Positions 26,392-36,460 of a stretch of DNA of 64,000 bases are shown piece after piece. The stretch lies in contig NZ_CP018082.1 in assembly GCF_001886715.1 (NCBI RefSeq), positions 124,001 to 188,000 of the forward strand, in the 5' to 3' direction. Origin of the DNA: Nocardia mangyaensis. GTDB lineage: Bacteria; Actinomycetota; Actinomycetes; Mycobacteriales; Mycobacteriaceae. The notes under the pieces are model-generated. The model was not told the DNA's origin. It was given only the letters and a program-made list of their open reading frames with translations, and did no database searches. Both the position numbers and the translations under genes were made by a program. Positions within the stretch are counted from its first letter, which is position 1. Each line of letters begins with the position of its first letter.

Positions 26392-27033
26392 ATGGGGTAT
26401 CCGTACGGCCCGCAGCAGGGCCACGACCCGTACGCGGGGCAGGGCTACGCGCAACCGGGCTACGTCGACCCCTATGGCGCGCAACCGGGCTACGCCGACC
26501 CTTATGGGGCCCAGCCCTATGGCGCTCCGGCTTACGGCGTCCCGGCCTATGGCGCAGTGCCGCATCCGGGCTACGGCCAGCCGCGAGCCGGTGGCGGAAC
26601 GGCGATCACCGCCGCGGTGATCGCCCTGCTGCTGTCGCTGCTCGGCTTGGCCGGGATCGGCATCGCGGCGGCCATCCTGCTCGGCACCGAGTCCACGAGC
26701 GCGACCGATGCCGCCGGCCGCGAGGAGGTCACGGTGGCCATCGCCCTCGGCGCGGTGCCCGCCCTGCTGCTGTTCCTCGGTTCGGTCCTGCTCTTTCGTC
26801 GCAAAACCGCAGGCCGGGTGATCCTCATCCTGCTGTCCTCGGCCTCGCTGATCTTCACCGCGATCTCGATCGTGGCGACTGTGAGCACCGAGGGTTCCGA
26901 TGGACTGGGATTCCTGCTGATCGGTGGCATCGTCACCGGCTCGATCCCCCTGCTCCTGCTGCTCCTCGCCGCCGCGCCGTCGACCGGCCGCTGGATCAAG
27001 GCAGGCCGCCAGCCCGCCTACCCGTACTACTGA
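26392..27033 (+). CDS. Tyr/Pro/Gly-rich membrane protein, tandem copy 1
   Basis: A 213-residue protein. The first ~65 residues are a low-complexity Tyr/Gly/Pro/Ala-rich cytoplasmic segment with repeats such as GAQPGYADPY and GAPAYGVPAYG. The rest holds four membrane helices and a short tail ending PAYPYY. Such tails are common on small actinobacterial membrane proteins, where they may mediate clustering; no precise role is known. It is a tandem paralog of the next gene, 27 bp downstream, with an identical N-terminal segment. The ATG follows a GAGGAGGGGG tract. Confidence 0.75.
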   Translation: MGYPYGPQQGHDPYAGQGYAQPGYVDPYGAQPGYADPYGAQPYGAPAYGVPAYGAVPHPGYGQPRAGGGTAITAAVIALLLSLLGLAGIGIAAAILLGTESTSATDAAGREEVTVAIALGAVPALLLFLGSVLLFRRKTAGRVILILLSSASLIFTAISIVATVSTEGSDGLGFLLIGGIVTGSIPLLLLLLAAAPSTGRWIKAGRQPAYPYY

Positions 27034-27060
27034 CACAACGATCGATAGAGGGGGAGACCG

Positions 27061-29112
<2,052 letters not shown>

Positions 29113-29114
<2 letters not shown>

Positions 29115-29171
29115 GCGGTCAGCGCCCGGAGGAGGCGGCCCGCGTAGCCACGCAGGGCGCCCGAGCACGCC
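29113..29171 (+). repeat. R1 interspersed repeat, copy B (glf-glfT2 junction)
   Basis: Starts at the glf stop codon with AGCGGTCAGCGCCCGGAGGA and continues to CACGCAGGGCGCCC plus about 10 nt. It matches copy A at about 49 of 58 positions. As in copy A, it fills the gap between two genes of one operon and leaves an open frame (GTGA overlap with glf) into the next gene. Confidence 0.8.
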
Positions 29172-29185
29172 AGACAGGAGACAGC

Positions 29186-31189
29186 GTGAGCGCGCCGATG
29201 CTCGCCGAGGTGACCACGCAAACCCGGGCCAAGTCGCTGCTGCAGCGCGTCATCCTGCCGCGCCCCGGCGAGCCGCTGGACGTGCGGACCCTCTACCTGG
29301 AGGAATCCACCACCAACGCCCGCCGCGCGCACGCCACCAGCCGGACCGCGCTCTCGATCGGCGCGGAGTCCGAGGTGTCGTTCTGCACCTACTTCAACGC
29401 GCTGCCCGCCAGCTACTGGCGACGCTGGAGCGTGCTGAACTCGGTGGTGCTGCGGCTGGAACTGGCCGGTCATGGCCGGGTCGACGTCTACCGCTCCAAG
29501 GCCGACGGATCGCGAATCCATGTGCAGGGCAAGGAGTTCGCCGTCGCCCTCGCCGGACGAGCTCAGGCCCCGGAGGAGGCAGCGGAGCGTAACCACGGAG
29601 GGGACAGCGAGTTCGGCCAATTCGATACGGTCGAGGACTCGGTGGTCGTGGAGTTCGAGACCGATCTCGGCCCGTTCGAGGACGGCGGCTGGATCTGGTT
29701 CGACATCACCACCGACACGGCGGTGACGCTGCTGGCCGGCGGCTATTACGCACCGCGGGAAGCGCCGGGCAGCGGCACCATCGCGGTCGGGATGCCGACG
29801 TTCAACCGTCCCGCCGACGCGGTGAAGACCCTTGGCGCCCTTGGCGCCGACCCGCTGGTGCTGGAGAAGATCGCCGCGGTGATCATCCCTGACCAGGGCA
29901 CCCGCAAGGTCGTCGACGAGCCCGGATTCGCCGAGGCCGCGGCGGTTCTCGGTGACCGGCTGGCCATCCACGACCAGCCCAACCTCGGCGGTTCCGGCGG
30001 CTACAGCCGGGTCATGTACGAGGCACTCGAATCGACGAGTGCCGAGTTCATCGCCTACATGGACGACGACATCGAGATCGAGCCCGACTCGATCCTGCGC
30101 GCGCTGGCCTTCTCGCGCTTCGCGAAATCGCCGCTGCTGGTCGGCGGGCAGATGCTCAACCTGCAGGAACGCTCGCACCTGCACGTGATGGGCGAGGTCG
30201 TCGACCGCAGTATCTTCATGTGGAGTGCCGCGCCCAACGTCGAGTACGACCACGACTTCGCCAGGTACCCGCTCTCCGACCGCGACAACTCCAAGCTGCT
30301 GCACCGGCGCATCGACGTCGACTTCAACGGCTGGTGGACGTGTGTGATCCCGAGGCAGGTGGCCGAGGAGATCGGCCAGCCGCTGCCGCTGTTCCTCAAG
30401 TGGGACGACGTCGAATACGGCCTGCGCGCCCGCGCCGCCGGCTACCCCACGGTCACCCTGCCCGGTGCGGCCGTCTGGCACATGGCCTGGTCCGACAAGG
30501 ACGACGCCATCGACTGGCAGGCCTACTTCCACCTGCGCAACCGCCTGGTGGTCGCCTCGCTGCACCTGCCCGGTGACGGTAAGCCGATGGTCGTGAACAC
30601 GGTCAAGGCCACCCTCAAGCACCTGCTGTGCCTCGAGTACTCGACCGTGGCCATCCAGAACGAGGCGATCCGCGACTTCCTGGCCGGGCCGGAAGGACTG
30701 TTCGACCTGCTGCCGACCGCGCTGGGCAAGATTCACGCGATGCGCAAGCAGTACCCGGACGCGGTGGTCGTGCCGTCCTCGACGGAACTGCCGCTGGCCA
30801 GCCACCACGGCGTGGGCGCGGTGGGCGAGCCGGGTAATCCGATCGCCAAGATCGCCCGCCTGGCCAAGGGCATGGTGCACAACTTCCGCAAGGCCGACCC
30901 GGTCGCCCACGAGACCCCGCAGCTGAACGTGCCGACGCTGGACGCGCGCTGGTTCCTGCTCTCGCAGGTCGACGGCGTCACCGTGACGACCGCCGACGGC
31001 CGCGGCGTGGTCTACCGCAAGCGTGACCCGCGCAAGGCCGCCGAGCTGCTCAAAGAAGCCTTGCGCCTGCGCAAGGAACTCACGACCCGCTTCCCGGAGA
31101 TGCAACAGCGCTACCGGGCCGCGCACGCCGAGCTGACCAGCACGGCGGCGTGGGAGAAGGTCTTCAGCAAGACAGGAACCGCGAAGTGA
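29186..31189 (+). CDS. glfT2: Galactofuranosyltransferase GlfT2
   Basis: A 667-residue GT2-family processive enzyme that builds the alternating beta-1,5/1,6 galactan on the decaprenyl-linked acceptor at the cytoplasmic face. Visible: LYLEESTTNARRAHATSRT, IAVGMPTFNRPADAVK, the metal-binding DDD (Asp293-295 in YMDDDIEIEPDS), WDDVEYG (Asp407/408), and PGAAVWHMAWSDKDD (His432). I start it at the GTG at 29186, which has AGGAG and fits the family N-terminus; a frame to 29111 reads through an R1 repeat. Residues ~126-143 are a divergent R1 copy inserted in the N-terminal beta domain. Confidence 0.95.
   Translation: MSAPMLAEVTTQTRAKSLLQRVILPRPGEPLDVRTLYLEESTTNARRAHATSRTALSIGAESEVSFCTYFNALPASYWRRWSVLNSVVLRLELAGHGRVDVYRSKADGSRIHVQGKEFAVALAGRAQAPEEAAERNHGGDSEFGQFDTVEDSVVVEFETDLGPFEDGGWIWFDITTDTAVTLLAGGYYAPREAPGSGTIAVGMPTFNRPADAVKTLGALGADPLVLEKIAAVIIPDQGTRKVVDEPGFAEAAAVLGDRLAIHDQPNLGGSGGYSRVMYEALESTSAEFIAYMDDDIEIEPDSILRALAFSRFAKSPLLVGGQMLNLQERSHLHVMGEVVDRSIFMWSAAPNVEYDHDFARYPLSDRDNSKLLHRRIDVDFNGWWTCVIPRQVAEEIGQPLPLFLKWDDVEYGLRARAAGYPTVTLPGAAVWHMAWSDKDDAIDWQAYFHLRNRLVVASLHLPGDGKPMVVNTVKATLKHLLCLEYSTVAIQNEAIRDFLAGPEGLFDLLPTALGKIHAMRKQYPDAVVVPSSTELPLASHHGVGAVGEPGNPIAKIARLAKGMVHNFRKADPVAHETPQLNVPTLDARWFLLSQVDGVTVTTADGRGVVYRKRDPRKAAELLKEALRLRKELTTRFPEMQQRYRAAHAELTSTAAWEKVFSKTGTAK
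29561..29613 (+). repeat. R1-like repeat, copy C, inside glfT2 (divergent)
   Basis: TCAGGCCCCGGAGGAGGCAG followed by CGTAACCACGGAGGGG resembles copies B and D but carries small indels. It encodes the run APEEAAERNHGG within GlfT2 without breaking the frame. The match is weaker than among copies A, B and D. Confidence 0.5.
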
Positions 31190-31782
31190 ACGCGATCAAT
31201 CCGGAACTGCCCGAGCTGGACGTGCTCGACGAGGGCTGCGGCGGCGCCTGCGCCTGCAGCGGCGAGTACGAAGAGGTGCCGGTCGAGGTCGCGATCCTCA
31301 ACGCGGTGCAGGGCACCATCGGCACCAACCCGGCGGTGGTCTCGGCCGCGCGCGGCATGTCGCATTTCGGCGAGCACGCGCTGGGCTGGGTCGGCATCGC
31401 GGCGGCGGGCTGGCTGGTCGACAAGCCGCGCAGGCGGCAGTGGGCCGGGGTCGCGGTCGGCGCGGTCGGCGCGCACGCCGCCTCGATCGTGATCAAGCGG
31501 ATCGTCCGGCGCCCGCGCCCGAACGACCCGTCGGTGCAGGTCAACGTGTCGACGCCGAGCAAGCTGAGTTTTCCGTCCTCGCACGCCACGTCCACCACGG
31601 CGGCGGCGGTGTTGCTCGGTAGGTTGACCGGGCTACCCTTGCCTGCGGTGCTCGTCCCGCCGATGCTGCTGTCCCGGGTCGTGCTCGGGGTGCACTACCC
31701 TTCCGACGTGCTCGCCGGTTCCGCGCTGGGGGCTGCGTCGGCAGCGGCCGTGCTCGCCGCCGAAAAGAGACTCCGACCTTGA
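31186..31782 (+). CDS. PAP2-family phosphatase (Rv3807c-like)
   Basis: A 198-residue membrane phosphatase. The three PAP2 motifs are present: KRIVRRPRP, PSSHATS and SRVVLGVHYPSDVLAG. The mycobacterial homolog next to ubiA is thought to remove the 5-phosphate from decaprenylphosphoryl-phosphoribose on the way to the arabinose donor. The GTG start overlaps the glfT2 stop as GTGA, so translation is coupled. The first 35 residues are acidic and include a Cys-rich GCGGACACSG; their role is unclear. Confidence 0.9.
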   Translation: MNAINPELPELDVLDEGCGGACACSGEYEEVPVEVAILNAVQGTIGTNPAVVSAARGMSHFGEHALGWVGIAAAGWLVDKPRRRQWAGVAVGAVGAHAASIVIKRIVRRPRPNDPSVQVNVSTPSKLSFPSSHATSTTAAAVLLGRLTGLPLPAVLVPPMLLSRVVLGVHYPSDVLAGSALGAASAAAVLAAEKRLRP

Positions 31783-32741
31783 CCGCGACCGAAAGAACCT
31801 TGGCTGAGATGAGCGAAGAACCGTCCGCCGCCGTCCTGGACGAGGCTGTTGTGAAGGGCCCGCCGAAGACGCTGCTCGGCGGTGTCGTCAAGGCGATCCG
31901 CCCACGTCAGTGGGTCAAGAATGTCCTCGTGCTCGCGGCGCCGCTGGCCGTGGGCCCGGAAGCGGTCAGCGATGTGGGCGTGCTCGTGCACGTCGCGATC
32001 GCCTTCGTCGTGTTCTGCATGGCGGCCTCGGGCATCTACCTGGTCAACGACTCGCTCGACGTCGATGCCGACCGGGCGCATCCGACCAAGCGGTTCCGGC
32101 CGATCGCGGCGGGTGTCGTCCCGGTCAACCTGGCTTACGGACTCGCCTCGATCCTGCTGATCGGCTCGATCGCCGCGTCGCTGCTCGCCTCCTGGCAGCT
32201 GGCCGTGGTGATGGCGATCTACATCGCCATCCAGCTCGCCTACTGCCTGGGTCTCAAGCACCAGGCGGTGCTCGACATCTGCATCGTCTCCTCGGGGTTC
32301 CTGCTCCGCGCCATCGCCGGTGGCGCGGCCGCCGGTATCGCCCTGTCGCAGTGGTTCCTGCTGGTCATGGCGTTCGGTTCGCTGTTCATGGCGGCGGGCA
32401 AGCGCTACGCCGAACTGCAGATCGCGCTGGAGACCGGCGCGAAGATCCGCAAGTCCCTCGAGTACTACACACCGACCTACTTGCGCTTCATCTGGACGCT
32501 CGCGGCCACCGCCGTCGTGATCTTCTACGGCCTCTGGGCTTTCGAGCAGGCCGAGCTGCGTGACACCCAGTGGTACTCCATCTCGATGATCCCGTTTACC
32601 ATCGCAGTCCTGCGTTACGCGGTCGACGTCGACGGTGGCGAGGCCGGTGAACCCGAAGAGATCGCGCTGGGGGACCGCATCCTGCAGTTCCTCGCTATTG
32701 CCTGGATCGGAGCGGTAGGTGTCGCTGTCTATCTCACCTGA
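31779..32741 (+). CDS. ubiA: Decaprenyl-phosphate phosphoribosyltransferase (UbiA family)
   Basis: A 320-residue UbiA-superfamily prenyltransferase with about nine helices. It transfers 5-phosphoribose from PRPP to decaprenyl phosphate, the first committed step toward decaprenyl-phospho-arabinose. The Asp-rich motif is NDSLDVDADRAHPTKRFRP (Asn90 onward), and YCLGLKHQAVLDIC and GKRYAEL also match this family. The TTG start overlaps the previous stop as TTGA; an ATG at 31809 is an alternative. It overlaps the next gene by 23 bp, indicating tight coupling. Confidence 0.94.
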   Translation: MTATERTLAEMSEEPSAAVLDEAVVKGPPKTLLGGVVKAIRPRQWVKNVLVLAAPLAVGPEAVSDVGVLVHVAIAFVVFCMAASGIYLVNDSLDVDADRAHPTKRFRPIAAGVVPVNLAYGLASILLIGSIAASLLASWQLAVVMAIYIAIQLAYCLGLKHQAVLDICIVSSGFLLRAIAGGAAAGIALSQWFLLVMAFGSLFMAAGKRYAELQIALETGAKIRKSLEYYTPTYLRFIWTLAATAVVIFYGLWAFEQAELRDTQWYSISMIPFTIAVLRYAVDVDGGEAGEPEEIALGDRILQFLAIAWIGAVGVAVYLT

Positions 32742-34740
32742 CGAGATCGTGGTAGCGGAGCAGAAGTCAACCGAATACGAGCGGCTACCCGGCGACGACG
32801 AGTCGGCGGGTCCGGCCGCGCGTTTCACCGTTGTCTCCCGCGCCACCCTCGTCGGTGGGATCGTGCTCACCGTCGTGCTGTTCACGATCGGCGCGTGGCA
32901 GCGGCGCTGGATCGCCGACGACGGTCTGATCGTGCTGCGCACGGTGCGCAACCTGCTCGCGGGCAACGGCCCGGTGTTCAACATGGGGGAGCGGGTCGAG
33001 GCCAACACCAGCACGGCGTGGACCTATGTGGTCTGGTTCTTCAGCTGGCTCACCCAGGTCCGGCTCGAGTACGTGGTGCTCGGCGTCGCGCTGACGGCCT
33101 CGGTGCTGGCGGTCGTGTTCGCGATGCTCGGCACCGCGCGGCTGTGGGGCGGTAGCGCCGGTCAGCTGTTGATCCCGGCCGGCGTGCTCGTCTACATCGC
33201 GCTGCCGCCCGCCCGCGATTACGCCACCTCCGGACTGGAGAGCGGGCTGGTGATCTGCTGGGTCGGGCTGCTGTGGTGGCTGATGATCCGGTGGAGCCAG
33301 GCCGCGGTGGTGCGGGTGCCGAGCCTGCTCGGGCTCGCCTTCCTGGCCGGTCTCGCCCCGCTGGTCCGGCCGGAGGCCGCGCTGATCGGTGTCGCGGCTC
33401 TGGCGATGATGTTCCTCGCCCCGATGCCACAGTTCCGGTTCGGCCCGATCGTGCTGCGCGCGCTGATCGTGGCCGTCGCCGGCATCGTGCCGATCGCCTA
33501 CCAGATCTGGCGGATGGGCTACTACGGCCTGCCCTACCCGAACACCGCGGTCGCCAAGGACGCGGGCGGGGCCAAGTGGGGGCAGGGCTTCACCTACCTG
33601 TGGGACCTCGTCGGGCCGTACCACCTGTGGATTCCGCTGTTGGTGCTGCTGGTCGCCGGGCTCGTCGTCGCGGTGAACCGGGGGTTCCTGGTCCGACCGC
33701 AGTGGTCGGTGGCGGCGCTGCGGGGCTGGCTGCGCTCGCCGAGCGCGGTCGTGGTGATGGTGCTCGGCAGCGGGGTCCTGCTCACGCTGTACGCGATCCG
33801 CGTGGGTGGCGACTTCATGCACGGTCGCATGCTGCTGACCCAGCTGTTCCTGTTGCTGCTTCCGGTGGCCGTGGTGCCGATCCGGCTGCCGCGCGGCCTC
33901 GTCCGGTCAGCGCCCGAAGGCGGCAGCACGCGCAACCACGCGGGGCGCCCGGGCGAGGCCGATCGGCCCAGCGGGTTGCGCGCGTTCACCAGGGCGAACT
34001 GGTCGTTCGCCGTGCTGCTGGTCGCGCTGCTGGGGACCGCGGGCTGGTCGATGTTCGCGGCGAGCACCACCGCGATCACGACCGGAACCAAGATCCGTTC
34101 GTCGGGCATCGTCGACGAGCGCGTGTTCTACGTGCTCAACACCGGCGTAGACCACCCGATCCGCGCCGAGGACTACCTCGACTACCCGCGCATGCGGGCG
34201 ATGGTCGCCGACATCGCCGCCAATCCCGACGGTGGATTGCTGCTGAACTCGCCCTCCTACACGTTCTGGTACGTCGACCCGCCCCCGGAGCCCATCCCCG
34301 AGGGTGGGGCAGGGCACACGGTCTACTTCCTCAACCTGGGCATGACGAGCATGAACGTGCCGCTGGATGTTCGCGTGATCGACCCGATGGGCCTGGCCTA
34401 CCCGCTGGCCGCGCACTCGGACCGGCTCGAGGACGGCCGCATCGGCCACGACAAGAGCTTGTACCCGGACTGGGTGGTCGTCGATTCGGGCATGGTCGAC
34501 CTGCATCCGTGGATGCCCTGGTATATGGACGAGGAATGGGTCACCCAGGCGCGCACGGCGATGAGTTGCCCGGAAACGCAGGCGCTGCTGCTGTCCACCC
34601 GCGACCCGCTGACCTTCGATCGGTTCAAGCACAACCTGCGCAATGCGTTCAGTTTCGCGAACTACCGGATCGACCGTGTTCCGAAGTATGAGATCCAGCG
34701 GTGTGGGTTGGTCGATCCGTTCCCCGAGCCACCGCGCTGA
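32719..34740 (+). CDS. aftB: Arabinofuranosyltransferase, AftB-like (GT-C)
   Basis: A 673-residue GT-C membrane glycosyltransferase, placed like Rv3805c, that adds terminal beta-1,2 arabinofuranose to arabinan outside the membrane. The early loop carries the acidic motif WIADDGLIVLRTVRN, followed by VEANTSTAWTYVVW. Around ten membrane helices fill residues 40-440; the rest is a soluble periplasmic domain. Residues ~396-411 come from an in-frame R1 repeat between the last helices. The GTG at 32719 lies inside the end of ubiA. Confidence 0.9.
   Translation: MSLSISPDEIVVAEQKSTEYERLPGDDESAGPAARFTVVSRATLVGGIVLTVVLFTIGAWQRRWIADDGLIVLRTVRNLLAGNGPVFNMGERVEANTSTAWTYVVWFFSWLTQVRLEYVVLGVALTASVLAVVFAMLGTARLWGGSAGQLLIPAGVLVYIALPPARDYATSGLESGLVICWVGLLWWLMIRWSQAAVVRVPSLLGLAFLAGLAPLVRPEAALIGVAALAMMFLAPMPQFRFGPIVLRALIVAVAGIVPIAYQIWRMGYYGLPYPNTAVAKDAGGAKWGQGFTYLWDLVGPYHLWIPLLVLLVAGLVVAVNRGFLVRPQWSVAALRGWLRSPSAVVVMVLGSGVLLTLYAIRVGGDFMHGRMLLTQLFLLLLPVAVVPIRLPRGLVRSAPEGGSTRNHAGRPGEADRPSGLRAFTRANWSFAVLLVALLGTAGWSMFAASTTAITTGTKIRSSGIVDERVFYVLNTGVDHPIRAEDYLDYPRMRAMVADIAANPDGGLLLNSPSYTFWYVDPPPEPIPEGGAGHTVYFLNLGMTSMNVPLDVRVIDPMGLAYPLAAHSDRLEDGRIGHDKSLYPDWVVVDSGMVDLHPWMPWYMDEEWVTQARTAMSCPETQALLLSTRDPLTFDRFKHNLRNAFSFANYRIDRVPKYEIQRCGLVDPFPEPPR
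33904..33952 (+). repeat. R1 interspersed repeat, copy D, inside aftB
   Basis: CGGTCAGCGCCCGAAGGCGG and then CGCAACCACGCGGGGCGCCC match copy A at about 40 of 47 positions. It is read in a different frame from copies A and B, giving RSAPEGGSTRNHAGRP, and has no stop codons in that frame. It lies in a loop between hydrophobic segments of the protein. Confidence 0.78.
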
Positions 34741-34805
34741 ATCTGTTTTCTTGCGTCACACTGGACCCACCGAGTACCCGGGGACCCAGTGGTTACACCC
34801 CTTGG

Positions 34806-34858
34806 CCAGGCGTTTCCGAGTGGCGTACGCCGCTAAATCACTTTTCGGTAACGCCTGG
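34806..34858. promoter_or_regulatory. Nested inverted repeats upstream of the first mycolyltransferase
   Basis: CCAGGCGTTTCCGA (34806-34819) and TCGGTAACGCCTGG (34845-34858) pair with one mismatch. The 25-nt loop itself contains the perfect palindrome GGCGTACGCC (34822-34831). It lies in the 243 bp gap between aftB and the mycolyltransferase and may be an operator or an attenuator-like structure. Confidence 0.5.
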
Positions 34859-34983
34859 CTATCGATGTAGCGATATGGTCAACGAGAACCTCGCCCGTCG
34901 GCGCACTGGTGTGCCGGATGTCAGTCGGCGGCATTTGCAACCGCGGTTCCGCGCGAACCGCATGAGGAAAGGCCCAAAACAGA

Positions 34984-36054
34984 ATGCGTGGCGGACGTCT
35001 GAGAACCAGGGGAGCCAGCTGGCTCAAGCGGGCAGCATTGGTTTCGTTGGCGGTTGTGCTGCCGCTGGGAGCATCGGTGGCCGGTCCTGCCGGAACCGCG
35101 TCGGCGGCTTTCAACCCGGATGGTTTCGATTTCTGGGTCGACTCCGAGATGGGCCCGATCAAGTCGCGGATCTTCCGCGCCGCGGACGGCAACACCGGTC
35201 GCGTGGTGTACGCGCTCGACGGTATGCGCGCCCGTGACGATCTCAGCGGCTGGGAGATCGACACCGAGGTCGCCCGTGCGCTGACCGCGAACAACATCAA
35301 TGTCGTGATGCCGGTCGGCGGCCAGTCCAGCTTCTACGCGGACTGGAACGCGCCGAGCAACTTCTTCGGCATCGATGCCGGTTCGGGTGGCAGCTCGACC
35401 GGTTCGGCGGCCACCGGTTCGGCGATGACCGGTTCGTCGATCGCCCCCGCTCAGGTGGCGGGCAAGAAGAACACCTACAAGTGGGAAAGCTTCCTGACCA
35501 ACAACCTGCGCAACGCGCTGGCGCAGCGGCTGGGCTTCAGCCCCAACCGCAACGGCGTGTTCGGTCTGTCGATGGGCGGTTCGGCGGCGCTGACGCTGGC
35601 CGCCTACCACCCGGACCAGTTCAGCTTCGCCGGTTCGTTCTCCGGCTACCTGAACATCTCGGCGCCGGGTATGCGCGAGGCCATGCGTGTCGCGATGGTC
35701 TCGGCCGGTGGCTTCAACATCGACGCGATGGCGCCGCCGTGGGGCCCGCAGTGGCTGCGGATGGACCCGTTCGTCTTCGCGCCGCGGCTGGTCGGCAACG
35801 GCACTCGCGTGTGGGTCTCGGCCGCCAGCGGTATCCCGGGCGCGGGTGATGTGTCCAACCCGATGGAGATCGTCCAGGGCGTGCCGCTGGAGCTGCTCGC
35901 GATGGTCAACAGCCGCGCCTTCCAGGTCCGGATGGCCACCCTCGGTGGCGGCAACGCGCACTTCGACTTCCCGATCACCGGCGTGCACAACTGGCGCAAC
36001 TGGGAGGCCGAGGTCCACCGCATGATCCCCGACCTCTCGGCGAACATCGGCTGA
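34984..36054 (+). CDS. Mycolyltransferase, antigen 85 type (copy 1)
   Basis: A 356-residue exported alpha/beta-hydrolase that moves mycolic acid from trehalose monomycolate to arabinogalactan or a second trehalose. The signal peptide ends near GTASA/AF. The nucleophile motif is GLSMGGSAALTLAAYHP (Ser196), the acid is in GVPLELLAM, and the histidine is in GVHNWRNW. A Gly/Ser/Thr-rich insertion precedes KKNTYKWE, made partly of a 15-bp tandem repeat. GAGGAAAGG lies 11 nt before the ATG. It is the first of four paralogs and lies directly after the arabinogalactan genes. Confidence 0.93.
   Translation: MRGGRLRTRGASWLKRAALVSLAVVLPLGASVAGPAGTASAAFNPDGFDFWVDSEMGPIKSRIFRAADGNTGRVVYALDGMRARDDLSGWEIDTEVARALTANNINVVMPVGGQSSFYADWNAPSNFFGIDAGSGGSSTGSAATGSAMTGSSIAPAQVAGKKNTYKWESFLTNNLRNALAQRLGFSPNRNGVFGLSMGGSAALTLAAYHPDQFSFAGSFSGYLNISAPGMREAMRVAMVSAGGFNIDAMAPPWGPQWLRMDPFVFAPRLVGNGTRVWVSAASGIPGAGDVSNPMEIVQGVPLELLAMVNSRAFQVRMATLGGGNAHFDFPITGVHNWRNWEAEVHRMIPDLSANIG
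35398..35442 (+). repeat. 15-bp tandem repeat, three units, in mycolyltransferase copy 1
   Basis: Three successive units begin ACCGGTTCGGCGGCC, ACCGGTTCGGCGATG and ACCGGTTCGTCGATC. They encode TGSAA-TGSAM-TGSSI in the loop before the conserved KWE block. In-frame units of five codons could expand or contract without frameshift. Confidence 0.8.
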
Positions 36055-36060
36055 GTTCTC

Positions 36061-36170
36061 GGCGGCTGGCGCCGCGGGGTTTTCGGCCCTGTGGGCCTCA
36101 CCCCCGAAGGGCGATACTGCGCCTTCGGCGTTCCGTCTCGCCCTTCGGGGGCGAGGCGGCCGAAAACCCG
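36061..36170. repeat. F2 palindromic repeat, copy 2
   Basis: A long imperfect palindrome. GGGTTTTCGGCC (36077-36088) pairs with GGCCGAAAACCC (36158-36169), and GCCTCACCCCCGAAGGGCGA (36095-36114) pairs with TCGCCCTTCGGGGGCGAGGC (36138-36157) with one mismatch. The flank CGGCTGGCGCCGCG is shared with copy 1 at 20635. It starts 7 nt after the mycolyltransferase stop codon. Confidence 0.78.
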
Positions 36171-36180
36171 TTCGAACGAG

Positions 36181-36217
36181 AACCCGCTCCGTGCCACCGC
36201 ACGGAGCGGGTTTTCTT
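36181..36217 (+). terminator. Intrinsic terminator after mycolyltransferase copy 1
   Basis: AACCCGCTCCGTGC (36181-36194) pairs perfectly with GCACGGAGCGGGTT (36199-36212) around CACC, followed by TTCTT. It separates copy 1 from copy 2, so the two have separate transcripts. Confidence 0.9.
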
Positions 36218-36265
36218 CGTTTTCGTCACGATCCGACCGAGAGCTGGTGACGAATCATGACGGAG

Positions 36266-36296
36266 AAGTGACTGTGAGTTGTGCTCACGGTCACTT
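36266..36296. promoter_or_regulatory. 13-bp inverted repeat upstream of mycolyltransferase copy 2
   Basis: AAGTGACTGTGAG (36266-36278) and CTCACGGTCACTT (36284-36296) pair with one mismatch around TTGTG. It lies about 165 bp before the start of copy 2 in an otherwise gene-free stretch (36218-36460), so it may be an operator for that gene. Confidence 0.5.
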
Positions 36297-36460
36297 TCCA
36301 GCAACATGTAGTGCGTTCGTCACCGATTGATACACAGTGAGCATGCGTCGAGGTTGAATCGTCCGTTTTGCCCTGGATTGATCCATCTCGGCGCCCGATG
36401 AGGGATCCGACTGCGTAGCTCGGGGTTTGCGCATTCGGTCTGCGAGAAAGGTCTGATCGA

